64,000 bases of DNA from Paraburkholderia phenazinium (GCF_900142845.1 NZ_FSRU01000002.1:3410001-3474000), one strand, 5' to 3'; counted from the first letter of the stretch, positions 45,091-54,365 are shown. Translations and numbers: made by a program. Notes: generated from the sequence alone by a model not told the origin.

Positions 45091-45696
45091 CTACTCGGCC
45101 GCCTTCAGCCCGTGATCGACCATCTCGACCACCTGCTCGGCAAATTCCCGGTAGCCCATGCGGCCGCCGGGTTTCAGCCACGTGAAGGTCCAGTTGATCA
45201 TGCCGAACACCATCATTGTCAGCGCTGTCTGGTTTTCGCGGGTGGCGCGCTCGGGGTAGGCGCGCGTCAACTGGCGGGCAAACGCCGCCACGACGTCCCG
45301 CTGGCGGTTCAGGACGATCTCGCGCTGCGCGTCGACCAGGTATTTGACGTCGTTCAGCAGCGCAACATGCCGGCTGTGCGAGTTTTCATATTCGGAGAGA
45401 AACGCGCGGATCAGTTCGGCGAAGGTTTCGCGCTCGGTCAGCCCGCGCCGCTGGCTCGCGCCTTCCACCTCCGCGATGATCAGCATCAGCCGCTTCGTGT
45501 AACGGTCGAGCAGGTCGAACAGGATCGCTTCCTTGCTCTCGTAATAGTGGTACAGACGTGCCTTGGAGGTGCCGCTCGCCGCGGCCAGATCGGCCATCGA
45601 GGTGCTCGGATAGCTCGTCTGGGCGAACTTGGCCGCAGCCAGTTCGAGGATCTGATCGCGCTGGGTTTCGTGGTCGGGTGCGCGGGTGCGGGCCAT
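45091..45696 (-). CDS. paaR: TetR/AcrR-family regulator, probable PaaR
   Basis: The 201-residue protein has a TetR HTH (about 12-60: QILELAAAKFAQTSYPSTSM, AAASGTSKARLYHYYESKEAIL) and a helical ligand domain. Its ATG is 14 bases after the DUF1835 stop, so the two are co-transcribed. In Burkholderia the phenylacetate regulator PaaR is a TetR protein beside paaABCDE, and the paaA promoter here carries a matching palindromic operator. The assignment as PaaR is therefore strong by context but not proven by sequence. Confidence 0.85.
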   Translation of the reverse strand: MARTRAPDHETQRDQILELAAAKFAQTSYPSTSMADLAAASGTSKARLYHYYESKEAILFDLLDRYTKRLMLIIAEVEGASQRRGLTERETFAELIRAFLSEYENSHSRHVALLNDVKYLVDAQREIVLNRQRDVVAAFARQLTRAYPERATRENQTALTMMVFGMINWTFTWLKPGGRMGYREFAEQVVEMVDHGLKAAE

Positions 45697-45710
45697 GGTC
45701 CTTGGAATCC

Positions 45711-46538
45711 TTAGCTTGAGCAGGTGGAAAGGGCGGCGCGCAGCTCCAGCGCATGCCAGGCGGAGGCGTTGCCGCGCAGGCAGACGCGCCCGCCCGCGGC
45801 CAGTTCCCGAAAGCGCCAGAGTACGAGGCTGTCGCTGACCAGAAAGCCCAGTTCGGTGACCATCAGTTGCGCGGCGATCCGGGCGGCAGGTTGCCAGGCG
45901 TCGCTGGCGTGTTCGAGGATCAGCGCGTCCAGATCGCCGAAGGTGCCGCTGGTGAAGGTGTTGTCGCGCCAGCGGCGGGTCTCGCCGTTCGCCTGTTTGA
46001 CCTCCTGCCATTCCAGGGCGAGGCGGCTGATGCGCAGCACCGAGATCGGCGCGACGTCCGCGAGCCGCGCTTGCAGGACGGCGGGAGCGAACATGCCGAC
46101 CGACGTCGCGCGGTCTACCCGGCTATGGGCGGCGGCGCCGGGATCGGTGAGGTCGCGAATCGAAAGGCGGACCTCGTTCAGGCGCTGTGGGCTGTTGCGC
46201 AGGTGATAGCAGACTCGGCGCAGGGTCAACTGGTCGGCGGCGCTGTCGCCGTGCCAGACGACGACCTGGGTGTCCGCGGCCGCAACTTGCTCCAGCGCCG
46301 CGGCCTGCTCGCTGAATTCGCGCAGGAAATTTCGCGGTGCGCCATCGCGTTGGGCGCCGTCCATCACCCGTTGCCAGAACTCGGCGCGTACCTCGGGCGT
46401 GTCGTCGGCGCCGCGCAGCGGGCCGACCGCAAGGTCGTCGCGCAACGCCTGCACGGGATCGTCTCGACCTGCCTGTTGCAGGGCGGTACGCAGGGAGTCG
46501 GCGGCGACATCGCCGTTGGTCAGGTGGATCGTGCTCAT
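45711..46538 (-). CDS. DUF1835 domain protein
   Basis: The 275-residue protein begins MSTIHLTNGDVAADSLRTAL, the DUF1835 signature. Conserved WHGDSAADQLTLRRVCYHL near 94 and a C-terminal LVSDSLVLWRF segment follow. Function is unknown. It lies between the paa operon terminator and the TetR gene, and its stop is 14 bases before the TetR start, so a bicistronic unit is likely. Confidence 0.85.
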   Translation of the reverse strand: MSTIHLTNGDVAADSLRTALQQAGRDDPVQALRDDLAVGPLRGADDTPEVRAEFWQRVMDGAQRDGAPRNFLREFSEQAAALEQVAAADTQVVVWHGDSAADQLTLRRVCYHLRNSPQRLNEVRLSIRDLTDPGAAAHSRVDRATSVGMFAPAVLQARLADVAPISVLRISRLALEWQEVKQANGETRRWRDNTFTSGTFGDLDALILEHASDAWQPAARIAAQLMVTELGFLVSDSLVLWRFRELAAGGRVCLRGNASAWHALELRAALSTCSS

Positions 46539-46564
46539 CGACAGCTCGCAGGCAAATCAGTCAC

Positions 46565-46612
46565 AAAAAAGGCCGCTTGGCGAGCGGAACCGGGTCCCGA
46601 TCGCGAGCGGCC
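46565..46612 (-). terminator. paaE terminator (minus strand)
   Basis: On the minus strand GGCCGCT and AGCGGCC form the stem ends around a 28-base loop, followed by six Ts. It lies 75 bases after the paaE stop and before DUF1835, separating the paa operon from the regulator unit. Confidence 0.7.
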
Positions 46613-46687
46613 CTTAGTGTAAGCGGATCGCGGATGAGCTGAAAGCACTCAGGCGTGCATCGTGGAAGATAGGCGCCCGTATGTGGC

Positions 46688-47776
46688 TTAACGCTCGTCG
46701 TAGCTGACCACGACGCGGTCGCTGACCGGGTGGCACTGGCACGTCAGCACGAAGCCGTCGCGGATTTCGTGTTCTTCCAGCGTGTAGTTCTTTTCCATCC
46801 GCACTTCGCCTTCAAGCACCTTGGCGCGGCAGGTGCAGCACACGCCGCCTTTGCAGGCGTAGGGCAGCGCGAGCCCGGCCTTCAGGCCGACGTCCAGCAC
46901 GCTCACACCCTGATAAGGCAGACGCAGCTTGCGTTTCTTGCCGTCGAGGACGATTTCGAGGTCGGCGGCCGGTGTGTCTTCGGTGATCTCGACAGGCGGA
47001 ACCCCGGCCTGCGGCAACGGCGAGCCGAAGCGTTCGACGTGAATGCTTTCGTGCGGCACGCCCGCCGCCTTCAGTGCGGCCTCGGCGGCGTCCATCATCG
47101 GCGCGGGGCCGCAGATAAACGCTTCGTCGATGGTCTCGGCGGGCACCAGGTTTTCGATGAAGGCCGCGCACTTTTGTTGATCCAGCACGCCGTTGAACAA
47201 CTCGACGTCCTGCAGATCGTCCGACAGCACGTGGTACAGCACGAACCGGTTCATGAAGCGGTTCTTCAGGTCTTCGAGCTCTTCGGCGAACATGATCTGA
47301 TCGACGCTGCGATTGCCGTAGACAAGCGTGAAAGTGCTGCGCGGCTCGACTTCGAGCGTGGTCTTGATGATGGCGAGCACCGGCGTGATGCCCGAGCCGC
47401 CGGAAAAGGCGATGTACTGCTGGCCCTGGTCCGCGTTCAGGTGAGTGAAGAAGCGGCCGTCGGGCGTCATGACGTCGATGGTGTGGCCCGGTTGCAGGGT
47501 GTCGAAGGCGAAATTCGAAAAGCGGCCGCCCCGCACGCGCTTGATGCCGATGCGCAGTTCGCCGTCGCGATCGTAATCGGTGACGCCGACGCAGATCGAA
47601 TACGAGCGGCGCGTCTCCTCGCCGTCGATGTGCGTTTTCAGCGTCACGAACTGGCCTTGCGTGAAGCGATACTGCTCGCGCAGTTCAGCAGGGACGTCGA
47701 AGGCGACTGAGACCGCATCGGCGGTTTCGGGCCGGACTTCGCGGATACGCAGGGGGTGAAATTGCGGGGTGGCCAT
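46688..47776 (-). CDS. paaE: 1,2-phenylacetyl-CoA epoxidase reductase subunit PaaE
   Basis: Passes electrons from NADPH through FAD and a 2Fe-2S centre to the epoxidase PaaABCD. The 362-residue protein has an FAD/NAD reductase module (GGSGITPVLAI) and a C-terminal plant-type ferredoxin with Cys-rich CKGGVCCTCRAKVLEG and a final Cys in LTCQC. The start ATG is adjacent to the stop of paaD. Confidence 0.96.
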   Translation of the reverse strand: MATPQFHPLRIREVRPETADAVSVAFDVPAELREQYRFTQGQFVTLKTHIDGEETRRSYSICVGVTDYDRDGELRIGIKRVRGGRFSNFAFDTLQPGHTIDVMTPDGRFFTHLNADQGQQYIAFSGGSGITPVLAIIKTTLEVEPRSTFTLVYGNRSVDQIMFAEELEDLKNRFMNRFVLYHVLSDDLQDVELFNGVLDQQKCAAFIENLVPAETIDEAFICGPAPMMDAAEAALKAAGVPHESIHVERFGSPLPQAGVPPVEITEDTPAADLEIVLDGKKRKLRLPYQGVSVLDVGLKAGLALPYACKGGVCCTCRAKVLEGEVRMEKNYTLEEHEIRDGFVLTCQCHPVSDRVVVSYDER

Positions 47777-47777
47777 A

Positions 47778-48338
47778 TCAGTATGGTTTGAAGTAGTCGA
47801 AGGGTTCGCGGCAATCGAGGCAGCGGTACAGCGCCTTGCAGGCCGTCGAGCCGAACTGCGCGAGACGTTCGGTGTGAGCCGAGCCGCAGCGCGGGCAGGC
47901 CGGCGCCGGAAGCGCTTTAGGCACGAAGCGGATCACTTTCTCGCGTGGCGTAGCGGGCGGCTGCGGCGTTTCGCCGCCACAGTTGCCAGTAGGCGGGGCA
48001 ATGCCGTAAGCGCGCAGTTTTTCGCGCGCGTCGGCGCTCATCCAGTCGGTGGTCCAGGCGGGGGCGAGCACGGTGGCGACCCGGTACGGCGCGAGTTTCG
48101 CCACTTCGAGCGCGTGCTCGACGTCCTCGGCGATTTGCGACATCGCCGGACAGCCCGAGTAGGTCGGTGTGATGACGACCTCGAGCACGCCGTCGGCGGC
48201 GCGGCGGACGTCGCGCAGAATGCCGAGCTCGCGAATCGACACCACCGGAATCTCCGGGTCGGGCACGCTTTCGAGCACCTCCCACGCGCGCTCGAGCGTG
48301 GGGTCGGTGGCGGTCGTGAGGTTCGCGGTCGAGGTCAT
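47778..48338 (-). CDS. paaD: 1,2-phenylacetyl-CoA epoxidase subunit PaaD
   Basis: The 186-residue protein has a DUF59/MIP18-like domain (about 15-105) and a C-terminal zinc-binding region. The latter has CxxC pairs in PACPRCGSAHTERLAQFG and ALYRCLDCREPF. PaaD is thought to aid assembly of the complex's iron centre. I chose the ATG at 48338, because the upstream extension does not resemble the family. Confidence 0.92.
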   Translation of the reverse strand: MTSTANLTTATDPTLERAWEVLESVPDPEIPVVSIRELGILRDVRRAADGVLEVVITPTYSGCPAMSQIAEDVEHALEVAKLAPYRVATVLAPAWTTDWMSADAREKLRAYGIAPPTGNCGGETPQPPATPREKVIRFVPKALPAPACPRCGSAHTERLAQFGSTACKALYRCLDCREPFDYFKPY

Positions 48339-48354
48339 TGCGAGGCTCCGGGGG

Positions 48355-49158
48355 TTACCAGCTTGCGCCGGGATGTTGCCGCGCGAGACTCTGCATTTCG
48401 GCGAGCATGTAGCCCATGTGCTCGGAATGCTCGCCATGCTTGCCGGCTGTGATGTGCTTCACCGGTTCCGGCAGCGAGAGCGTGGCTTCGTCGAGCGCGG
48501 CGCGCACGTCTTCCTCCCAGGCGGCTTGCAGATCGGCCGTCAGCGGACCGATGCCGGCCGCCGCGATGGTCTCCTCCACGGCATCCACACTAAAGAACTC
48601 GCGCGTGTAGGGCGTCAGATAATCGAGCGCGGCCTGTGCACGGCGATGCGATTCGTCCGTGCCGTCGCCGAGGCGAATCAGCCATTCGCGCGCGTGGTGA
48701 ACGTGGTAGCGGGTTTCCTTGATCGATTTCGCTGCGATCGCGGCAAGCTGCTCGTCGCTCGAAGCCGTGAGCGCTGTCCACAGATGCGCCATCAGCGTCG
48801 CATACAGGAAGTTGCGCGCAATCGTGACCGCGTAATCCTTGTCCGCATGCGCGGTGCCGGCGAGCGGCCCGTAATGCGGCAACTCGGCGAGCGTGTAGTT
48901 GGCGAACTCGCGCTCGGCGCGGAAATACGCGTAGTCGTCCTCGCTCTTGCTTGCGCCGGTGAGCGTGTGCTCGAGCGTCGCGGCATGTGTGTACAGCAAG
49001 CGGGCCTGGCCGATCAGGTCGAGGCTCATGTTGGCGAGCGCAATGTCCTCTTCGAGGACTGGGCCGTGGCCGCACCACTCGGCGTTGCGCTGACCGAGGA
49101 TCAGCGCGGTGTCCGCAAGGCGCAGAACGTACGAAAGATGTTGGGGCGTGATGTCCAT
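48355..49158 (-). CDS. paaC: 1,2-phenylacetyl-CoA epoxidase subunit PaaC
   Basis: The 267-residue structural partner of PaaA has the ferritin-like fold of the multicomponent monooxygenase family but lacks the catalytic diiron ligands. Hallmarks include YVLRLADTALILGQRNAEWCGHGPVLEEDIAL and HVHHAREWLIRLGDGT. The ATG at 49158 lies 5 bases after the paaB stop, an operon-type junction. Confidence 0.94.
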   Translation of the reverse strand: MDITPQHLSYVLRLADTALILGQRNAEWCGHGPVLEEDIALANMSLDLIGQARLLYTHAATLEHTLTGASKSEDDYAYFRAEREFANYTLAELPHYGPLAGTAHADKDYAVTIARNFLYATLMAHLWTALTASSDEQLAAIAAKSIKETRYHVHHAREWLIRLGDGTDESHRRAQAALDYLTPYTREFFSVDAVEETIAAAGIGPLTADLQAAWEEDVRAALDEATLSLPEPVKHITAGKHGEHSEHMGYMLAEMQSLARQHPGASW

Positions 49159-49163
49159 GACGC

Positions 49164-49460
49164 TTACATGTGGTTGACTTCGTCGGGGAGCGTGTAGAAC
49201 GTCGGATGGCGATAAATCTTGTCGCCGGCCGGTTCGAACAGCTCCGCCTTGTCCTGCGGATCGGACGCGGTGATCGCCGAGGACGGCACCACCCAGATGC
49301 TGACGCCTTCCTGGCGCCGCGTGTAGACGTCGCGCGCCATGCGCAGCGCCATCGGCGCGTCGGCCGCGTGCAGGCTGCCGCAATGCTTATGGTCGAGGCC
49401 CTGCTTGCTGCGCACGAACACTTCCCAAATCGGCCATTCCTTGTTCATTGACTTGTCCAT
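49164..49460 (-). CDS. paaB: 1,2-phenylacetyl-CoA epoxidase subunit PaaB
   Basis: The 98-residue small subunit has the characteristic WEVFVRSKQGLDHKHCGSLHAADA. The start at 49460 has AGGAGA at 8-base spacing. A second ATG at 49448 gives the start annotated in many relatives. Confidence 0.94.
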   Translation of the reverse strand: MDKSMNKEWPIWEVFVRSKQGLDHKHCGSLHAADAPMALRMARDVYTRRQEGVSIWVVPSSAITASDPQDKAELFEPAGDKIYRHPTFYTLPDEVNHM

Positions 49461-49570
49461 TCTCGGATCTCCTGAATCTTTCGCTGCTGTTGCCGGGTGG
49501 CGCCGGCTAGTGCCGGATAGGTGATGGCTAATACCCGGCGTTACCTGGATTGAGCTGATCGCCGCGATGC

Positions 49571-50569
49571 TTACGCGGCTTGCTGCTGTGCGCGCTGACG
49601 CAGTTTTTCCGCGTGCGCGAGGGCGGCTTCGCGAACCCAGGCGCCGTCGTTGTGGGCTTTCACGCGGGTAGCCAGTCGCTCGCGGTTGCAGGGACCGTCA
49701 CCGTTGACGACGCGCCAGAACTCTTCCCAGTCGATGTCGCCATAGTCGTGGTGGCCGCGTGCCTCGTTCCACTTCAGGTCCGGATCCGGCAGCGTGACGC
49801 CGAGCACCTTGGCCTGATCGACGGTGGCGTCGACGAATTTCTGGCGCAGATCGTCGTTGGAGATGCGCTTGATGCCCCATTGCGACGACTGGTTGCTGTG
49901 GATCGAGTCCTTGTCGCTCGGGCCGAACATCATCAGGACCGGCCACCACCAGCGGTTCACCGCCTGCTGGACCATCTCGCGCTGCGCTTCGGTGCCTTTC
50001 ATCATGGACAGCAGCGCGTCGAAACCCTGGCGCTGGTGGAACGACTCTTCCTTGCAGATGCGGATCATCGCGCGGGCGTACGGTCCGTAGGTGCAGCGGC
50101 ACAGCGGGATCTGGTTCATGATCGCCGCGCCGTCGACCAGCCAGCCGATCACGCCGACATCCGCCCACGTAGGCGTCGGATAATTGAAAATGCTCGAATA
50201 TTTGGCTTTGCCGGCGTGCAGGGCGTCGATCAACTGGTCGCGCGATACCGCGAGCGTTTCTGCCGCGCTATATAGATAGAGGCCGTGGCCGGCTTCATCC
50301 TGGACTTTGGCGAGCAGGATCGCTTTGCGCTTGAGGCTCGGCGCGCGCGTGATCCAGTTGCCTTCGGGCAGCATCCCCACGATTTCCGAGTGCGCGTGCT
50401 GCGAGATCTGCCGCACCAGGGTCTTGCGATAGGCGTCGGGCATCCAGTCCTGCGGCTCGATCTTGCCGTCGGCGGCCATGATCGCGTCGAAACGCGCCTG
50501 CTCAGGCGAACTGGCGGCCGCGTCGAGTGGGGCGACGTTGCCGGGAATGTCGAGGGATTGCGTGTACAT
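49571..50569 (-). CDS. paaA: 1,2-phenylacetyl-CoA epoxidase catalytic subunit PaaA
   Basis: The 332-residue catalytic subunit carries the diiron site: ligands appear in VQDEAGHGL (about 89-97) and in [12 protein letters not shown]. With PaaBCDE it epoxidises phenylacetyl-CoA, the first ring step of phenylacetate degradation. Gene order A-B-C-D-E is compact. The ATG at 50569 is placed 37 bases from the predicted promoter's -10 box. Confidence 0.96.
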   Translation of the reverse strand: MYTQSLDIPGNVAPLDAAASSPEQARFDAIMAADGKIEPQDWMPDAYRKTLVRQISQHAHSEIVGMLPEGNWITRAPSLKRKAILLAKVQDEAGHGLYLYSAAETLAVSRDQLIDALHAGKAKYSSIFNYPTPTWADVGVIGWLVDGAAIMNQIPLCRCTYGPYARAMIRICKEESFHQRQGFDALLSMMKGTEAQREMVQQAVNRWWWPVLMMFGPSDKDSIHSNQSSQWGIKRISNDDLRQKFVDATVDQAKVLGVTLPDPDLKWNEARGHHDYGDIDWEEFWRVVNGDGPCNRERLATRVKAHNDGAWVREAALAHAEKLRQRAQQQAA

Positions 50570-50605
50570 GGCGAATGCTCTCGTCCGAAGTTGTCTGTGT
50601 TCGGC

Positions 50606-50634
50606 AGTATAAACCAACCGACCGGTCGGTTAAT
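50606..50634 (-). promoter_or_regulatory. paaA promoter (-35/-10)
   Basis: On the minus strand TTAACC (50629-50634) and TATACT (50606-50611) have 17-base spacing upstream of paaA. The palindromic operator lies between the two boxes. Confidence 0.7.
50616..50631. promoter_or_regulatory. Probable PaaR operator
   Basis: AACCGACCGGTCGGTT is a perfect 16-bp palindrome between the -35 and -10 boxes of the paaA promoter. It overlaps the end of -35, so a bound TetR protein would block RNA polymerase. The nearby TetR gene is the expected ligand-responsive partner. Confidence 0.8.
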
Positions 50635-50747
50635 GATTTTTTTGAGAATGATTTTGGGGTAGGTTCAGGCGCCAGAGATGAGTTACGGTGGAGGCCGGCG
50701 GCGACGTGCTGCGCGTCGCGCTTGCTTAATACAGGGGTGGAACAGAG

Positions 50748-51053
50748 ATGACGGAGCGGATCTATTTGCGGCACCCGGCGAGGAATGAGACGGTCGAGAT
50801 CAGGACCGGTTTCAGTTGGGCGGCTTTCCTGCTGGGTTTCGTCTGGGCATGGATGAAGAGAATGTGGCTTGTCGGGCTGCTGATGCTGGCGGCGGACCTG
50901 GCGATCGGCTTGATCGGCTTTGCAGGCCTGACGGCCGATGTCATCAGCCTCGCGCTCAGCATCCTGTTTGCGGTCTATTGCGGCATGAGAGGGAACCAAT
51001 GGCATCGCCGCGATCTCGAGCGCAAGGGCTACGTGACCTTGGCGCAGCCTTGA
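50748..51053 (+). CDS. DUF2628 membrane protein
   Basis: The 101-residue protein has the DUF2628 pattern: an N-terminal TERIYLRHP, then SWAAFLLGFVWAWMKRMWLVGLLML and two further hydrophobic stretches, so probably three membrane helices. Function unknown. It is divergent from paaA with the paa promoter region between. Confidence 0.8.
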   Translation: MTERIYLRHPARNETVEIRTGFSWAAFLLGFVWAWMKRMWLVGLLMLAADLAIGLIGFAGLTADVISLALSILFAVYCGMRGNQWHRRDLERKGYVTLAQP

Positions 51054-51197
51054 AAACGGCGGGGTGGTTCGCTCTGCGTCGACGCGAAATGCACGCCGCA
51101 GACTTCCCGATCTCAGCCGTTGCTGCCCCTGGGGCTCTGCAGAACCTATAAAATCGCGGATTGGCTGCGATTGTGCGCCCTAGTATCCCCGGTCCCC

Positions 51198-52820
51198 ATG
51201 TTACGTTTAAGTGAAATCAAACTCCCGCTCGATCACCCCGAGAGCGCGCTCGATGCCGCGGTTCTCGCGCGTCTAGCCGAGCTCGGCGTGGCGGCCGACG
51301 GGCTCGTCCGCTACGGCGTGTTCCGCCGTGCGCATGATGCGCGCAAGCGCGCCGATATCAAGCTGACCTATATCGTCGACGTCGAGGTGAAGGACGAAGC
51401 CGCGGCTTTGAAGCGCCTCGCGGGCGTGCCGCATTGCGGAGTGACGCCTGACATGGCGTATCGTTTTGTCGCCAAGGCGCCCGAGCATCTGGCCGGGCCG
51501 CGCCCGGTGGTGATCGGCATGGGCCCGTGCGGACTGTTTGCGGGCTTGATCCTCGCGCAGATGGGTTTCCGCCCCATTATTCTCGAGCGCGGCAAGGCCG
51601 TGCGGGAACGGACCAAGGACACCTTTGGCCTGTGGCGCAAGTCGGTGCTCAATCCGGAATCCAACGTGCAGTTCGGCGAAGGCGGCGCGGGGACCTTCTC
51701 CGACGGCAAGCTGTACAGCCAGATCAAGGACCCGCATCACTACGGCCGCAAGGTGCTCGACGAGTTTGTGAAAGCGGGCGCGCCGGAGGACATCCTTTAT
51801 TTGAGCCGGCCGCACATCGGCACGTTTCGCCTCGTCAGCATGGTGGAGAAGATGCGCGCCACCATCCACGAGCTGGGCGGCGAAGTCCGCTTCGAGACGC
51901 GCGTCGAGGACATCGAGATCGAGCAGGGCAAGGTGCGGGCGCTGCAGTTGTCCACCGGCGAGACGCTGCCTTGCGACCATGTGGTGCTGGCTGTCGGACA
52001 CAGCGCGCGCGATACCTTCGAGATGCTGCATAAGCGCGGCGTCTATATCGAAGCGAAGCCGTTTTCGCTCGGTTTTCGGATCGAGCATCCCCAAGGGCTG
52101 ATCGACCGCAGCCGTTTCGGCAAGTTTGCCGGCCACAAGCAACTCGGCGCCGCGGACTACAAGGTGGTGCATCACTGCAGCAACGGGCGTGCGGTGTACA
52201 GCTTCTGCATGTGCCCGGGCGGCACCGTGGTCGCGGCGACTTCGGAGCCGGGCCGCGTGGTGACCAACGGCATGAGCCAGTACTCGCGGGCCGAGCGCAA
52301 TGCGAACGCGGGGATTGTCGTTGGCATCACGCCGGACGATTACCCGGGCGGGCCGCTCGCCGGCATTGCGTTCCAGCGCCAATGGGAAGAGCGCGCGTTC
52401 CAACTGGGCGGCCGAAACTATTGCGCGCCGGGCCAGCGGGTGGGGGACTTCATTGCCGGGCGGCCGTCTACTTCGCTCGGTTCAGTCGTGCCGTCGTACA
52501 AGCCGGGCGTGACGCCGACCGACCTCAGCACGGCGTTGCCCGACTATGTCATCGAGGCGATTCGCGAAGCGCTGCCTCAGATGGACAAGAAGATTGCCGG
52601 TTTCGCCATGGACGACGCGGTGCTGACCGGGGTTGAGACGCGCACGTCGTCGCCGATCCGGATTCGTCGCAAGGACGACTACCAGAGCATGAATGTCGAG
52701 GGGCTTTATCCGGCCGGTGAAGGCGCGGGATACGCCGGCGGCATCTATTCCGCGGCGATCGACGGGATCGAAGTGGCACAGGCGTTGGCCCTGAGCATGA
52801 CGTCGGGACGCGCTGGCTGA
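51198..52820 (+). CDS. FAD-dependent dehydrogenase, COG2509 family
   Basis: The 540-residue protein has a Rossmann FAD/NAD-binding motif (VVIGMGPCGLFAGLILAQMG, about 104-123). An N-terminal domain of about 90 residues precedes it, and a COG2509 tail carries VNYxxGE-like NVEGLYPAGEGAGYAGGI. The natural substrate is not known in the family. I chose the ATG at 51198; a longer upstream extension lacks homologous character. Confidence 0.88.
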   Translation: MLRLSEIKLPLDHPESALDAAVLARLAELGVAADGLVRYGVFRRAHDARKRADIKLTYIVDVEVKDEAAALKRLAGVPHCGVTPDMAYRFVAKAPEHLAGPRPVVIGMGPCGLFAGLILAQMGFRPIILERGKAVRERTKDTFGLWRKSVLNPESNVQFGEGGAGTFSDGKLYSQIKDPHHYGRKVLDEFVKAGAPEDILYLSRPHIGTFRLVSMVEKMRATIHELGGEVRFETRVEDIEIEQGKVRALQLSTGETLPCDHVVLAVGHSARDTFEMLHKRGVYIEAKPFSLGFRIEHPQGLIDRSRFGKFAGHKQLGAADYKVVHHCSNGRAVYSFCMCPGGTVVAATSEPGRVVTNGMSQYSRAERNANAGIVVGITPDDYPGGPLAGIAFQRQWEERAFQLGGRNYCAPGQRVGDFIAGRPSTSLGSVVPSYKPGVTPTDLSTALPDYVIEAIREALPQMDKKIAGFAMDDAVLTGVETRTSSPIRIRRKDDYQSMNVEGLYPAGEGAGYAGGIYSAAIDGIEVAQALALSMTSGRAG

Positions 52821-52926
52821 GTCCGCGGGAGGGGGCAGGGTTTGAGATCGCGGCCTTGGGTGCATTCGCCACCCGCTGCGGTCGATCGGGCACAATGGGC
52901 GCTTTGCCTCCAGCCCCTTTCCCCGA

Positions 52927-54192
52927 ATGACCCTCCGTACTCTGGCCGCTGCGTGCGGCGCCGTCTTTCTTGCCCAATTCGCCCTTTCGCCGGCAGCCAT
53001 TGCCGCCGATGCGCCATCGCGCTGGGTCGCGACGTGGGCCACTGCGCTCCAGTCCATTCCTCAGCAGGCCAATTTGCCGCCGCTGTACCGGGCACCGGAT
53101 GTGGCCGGGCGGACGGTTCGGCAAATCGTCTATCCGACGCTGTCCGGTAATGCTGTGCGGATTCACCTCAGCAACGAATACGGCAAGGCGCCGCTCGTCG
53201 TCGAGGCGTTGCGCATTGCGCGCTCGGCGGGTGGGGCCGCGCAAAGCGACGGTGGAGTCGCCGTGACATTTGGCGGCAAGGAGTCAGTGACGCTTCCGCC
53301 CGGCGGCGAACTGGACAGCGACCCGGTTGCGCTCGAGATTGTCGCCGGGGCGCCGTACGCCATCAGCTCCTATATGGGGACGGAGCAACGCCTCGTGGCG
53401 TGGCACCGCGTGTCGAACCAGGTCAATTACGTTTCGCTGCCTGGCAATCACGCTGACGATGCGCTGTCCGGGGCCTTTCATCAGCGCTTCACGCAGTTTG
53501 CGTGGGTGACGGGTCTCTCAGTGGACGCGCCGTCTTCGGCCGCCGTCGCCGCGATCGGCGATTCGATCACCGATGGCATGCGCTCGAGCCTGAACGAGAA
53601 TCACCGTTGGCCGGATGCCTTCGCGCGCCGGCTCGCGCGCGAAGGCATCCGGTCGACCGCGGTCGTCAATCTGGGCATTAGCGGTAACCGTCTGCTCAGC
53701 GATTCGCCTTGCTACGGCGATGCGCTCGTCAAGCGTTTCGGCCGGGACGTGCTTGAGCGCCCGGGGGTGAAGACGGCGATCCTGCTGATCGGCATTAATG
53801 ACATCAACTTCTCTTCCATGCCGCCGCGGGCCGGATTGGATTGCGATTACCCGCATACGTCCGTGACGGCGGCTGATCTGATCGCAGGCTACCAGCGCGT
53901 GATTGCCGAGGCGCATCGTCATGGCGTCCGGGTATTCGGCGCGACGCTTACGCCTGCCGCGTTGCCGCAGCAGCGCGAAGGCATCCGGCTGGCGGTCAAT
54001 CAGTGGATTCGGACGACCCGGACACTGGACGGCGTGGTCGATTTCGACGCAGCGCTGCGCGATCCGGCGCAGCCCGGCCGCCTGCGGCGCGGCTACGACA
54101 GCGGCGATAACATTCATCCAAGCGATGCGGGTTATGCAGCAATGGCCGACGCGGTTCCGCTGGATGCGGTAGTCAATTCGACTCGGAAATGA
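52927..54192 (+). CDS. Exported SGNH/GDSL-family esterase
   Basis: The 421-residue protein has a signal peptide (about 1-27, AIAADA) and an N-terminal beta-rich domain. The SGNH hydrolase follows: catalytic Ser213 in GDSITDG, then NLGISGNRLL, GINDINF and the D-x-x-H in NIHPSDAGYAAM. It should act on acylated sugars, lipids or polysaccharide esters outside the cytosol. No neighbour clarifies its substrate. Confidence 0.9.
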   Translation: MTLRTLAAACGAVFLAQFALSPAAIAADAPSRWVATWATALQSIPQQANLPPLYRAPDVAGRTVRQIVYPTLSGNAVRIHLSNEYGKAPLVVEALRIARSAGGAAQSDGGVAVTFGGKESVTLPPGGELDSDPVALEIVAGAPYAISSYMGTEQRLVAWHRVSNQVNYVSLPGNHADDALSGAFHQRFTQFAWVTGLSVDAPSSAAVAAIGDSITDGMRSSLNENHRWPDAFARRLAREGIRSTAVVNLGISGNRLLSDSPCYGDALVKRFGRDVLERPGVKTAILLIGINDINFSSMPPRAGLDCDYPHTSVTAADLIAGYQRVIAEAHRHGVRVFGATLTPAALPQQREGIRLAVNQWIRTTRTLDGVVDFDAALRDPAQPGRLRRGYDSGDNIHPSDAGYAAMADAVPLDAVVNSTRK

Positions 54193-54221
54193 CTCGCCAA
54201 AAAAACATTTCGGTCAAACCC

Positions 54222-54250
54222 TTGTCATATGGCTGATGTTCGCCTACTAT
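54222..54250 (+). promoter_or_regulatory. rrn promoter P1
   Basis: TTGTCA (54222-54227) and TACTAT (54245-54250) have 17-base spacing. An A-rich UP-element-like stretch (54199-54206) lies upstream. Confidence 0.65.
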
Positions 54251-54336
54251 TCGGCTCCTCGTTTGTAAACGAGTGCCGCTGCGGGAACCAGCGGCCGTAG
54301 CGTCAACAGGTTTTAAGCGAAAGCGAAAAAATGTTG

Positions 54337-54365
54337 TTGACGAGGCGAAAAAGATTCTTCATAAT
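54337..54365 (+). promoter_or_regulatory. rrn promoter P2
   Basis: TTGACG (54337-54342) and CATAAT (54360-54365) have 17-base spacing, 115 bp below P1, the usual tandem arrangement of rrn promoters. An A-rich stretch precedes it. Confidence 0.78.
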
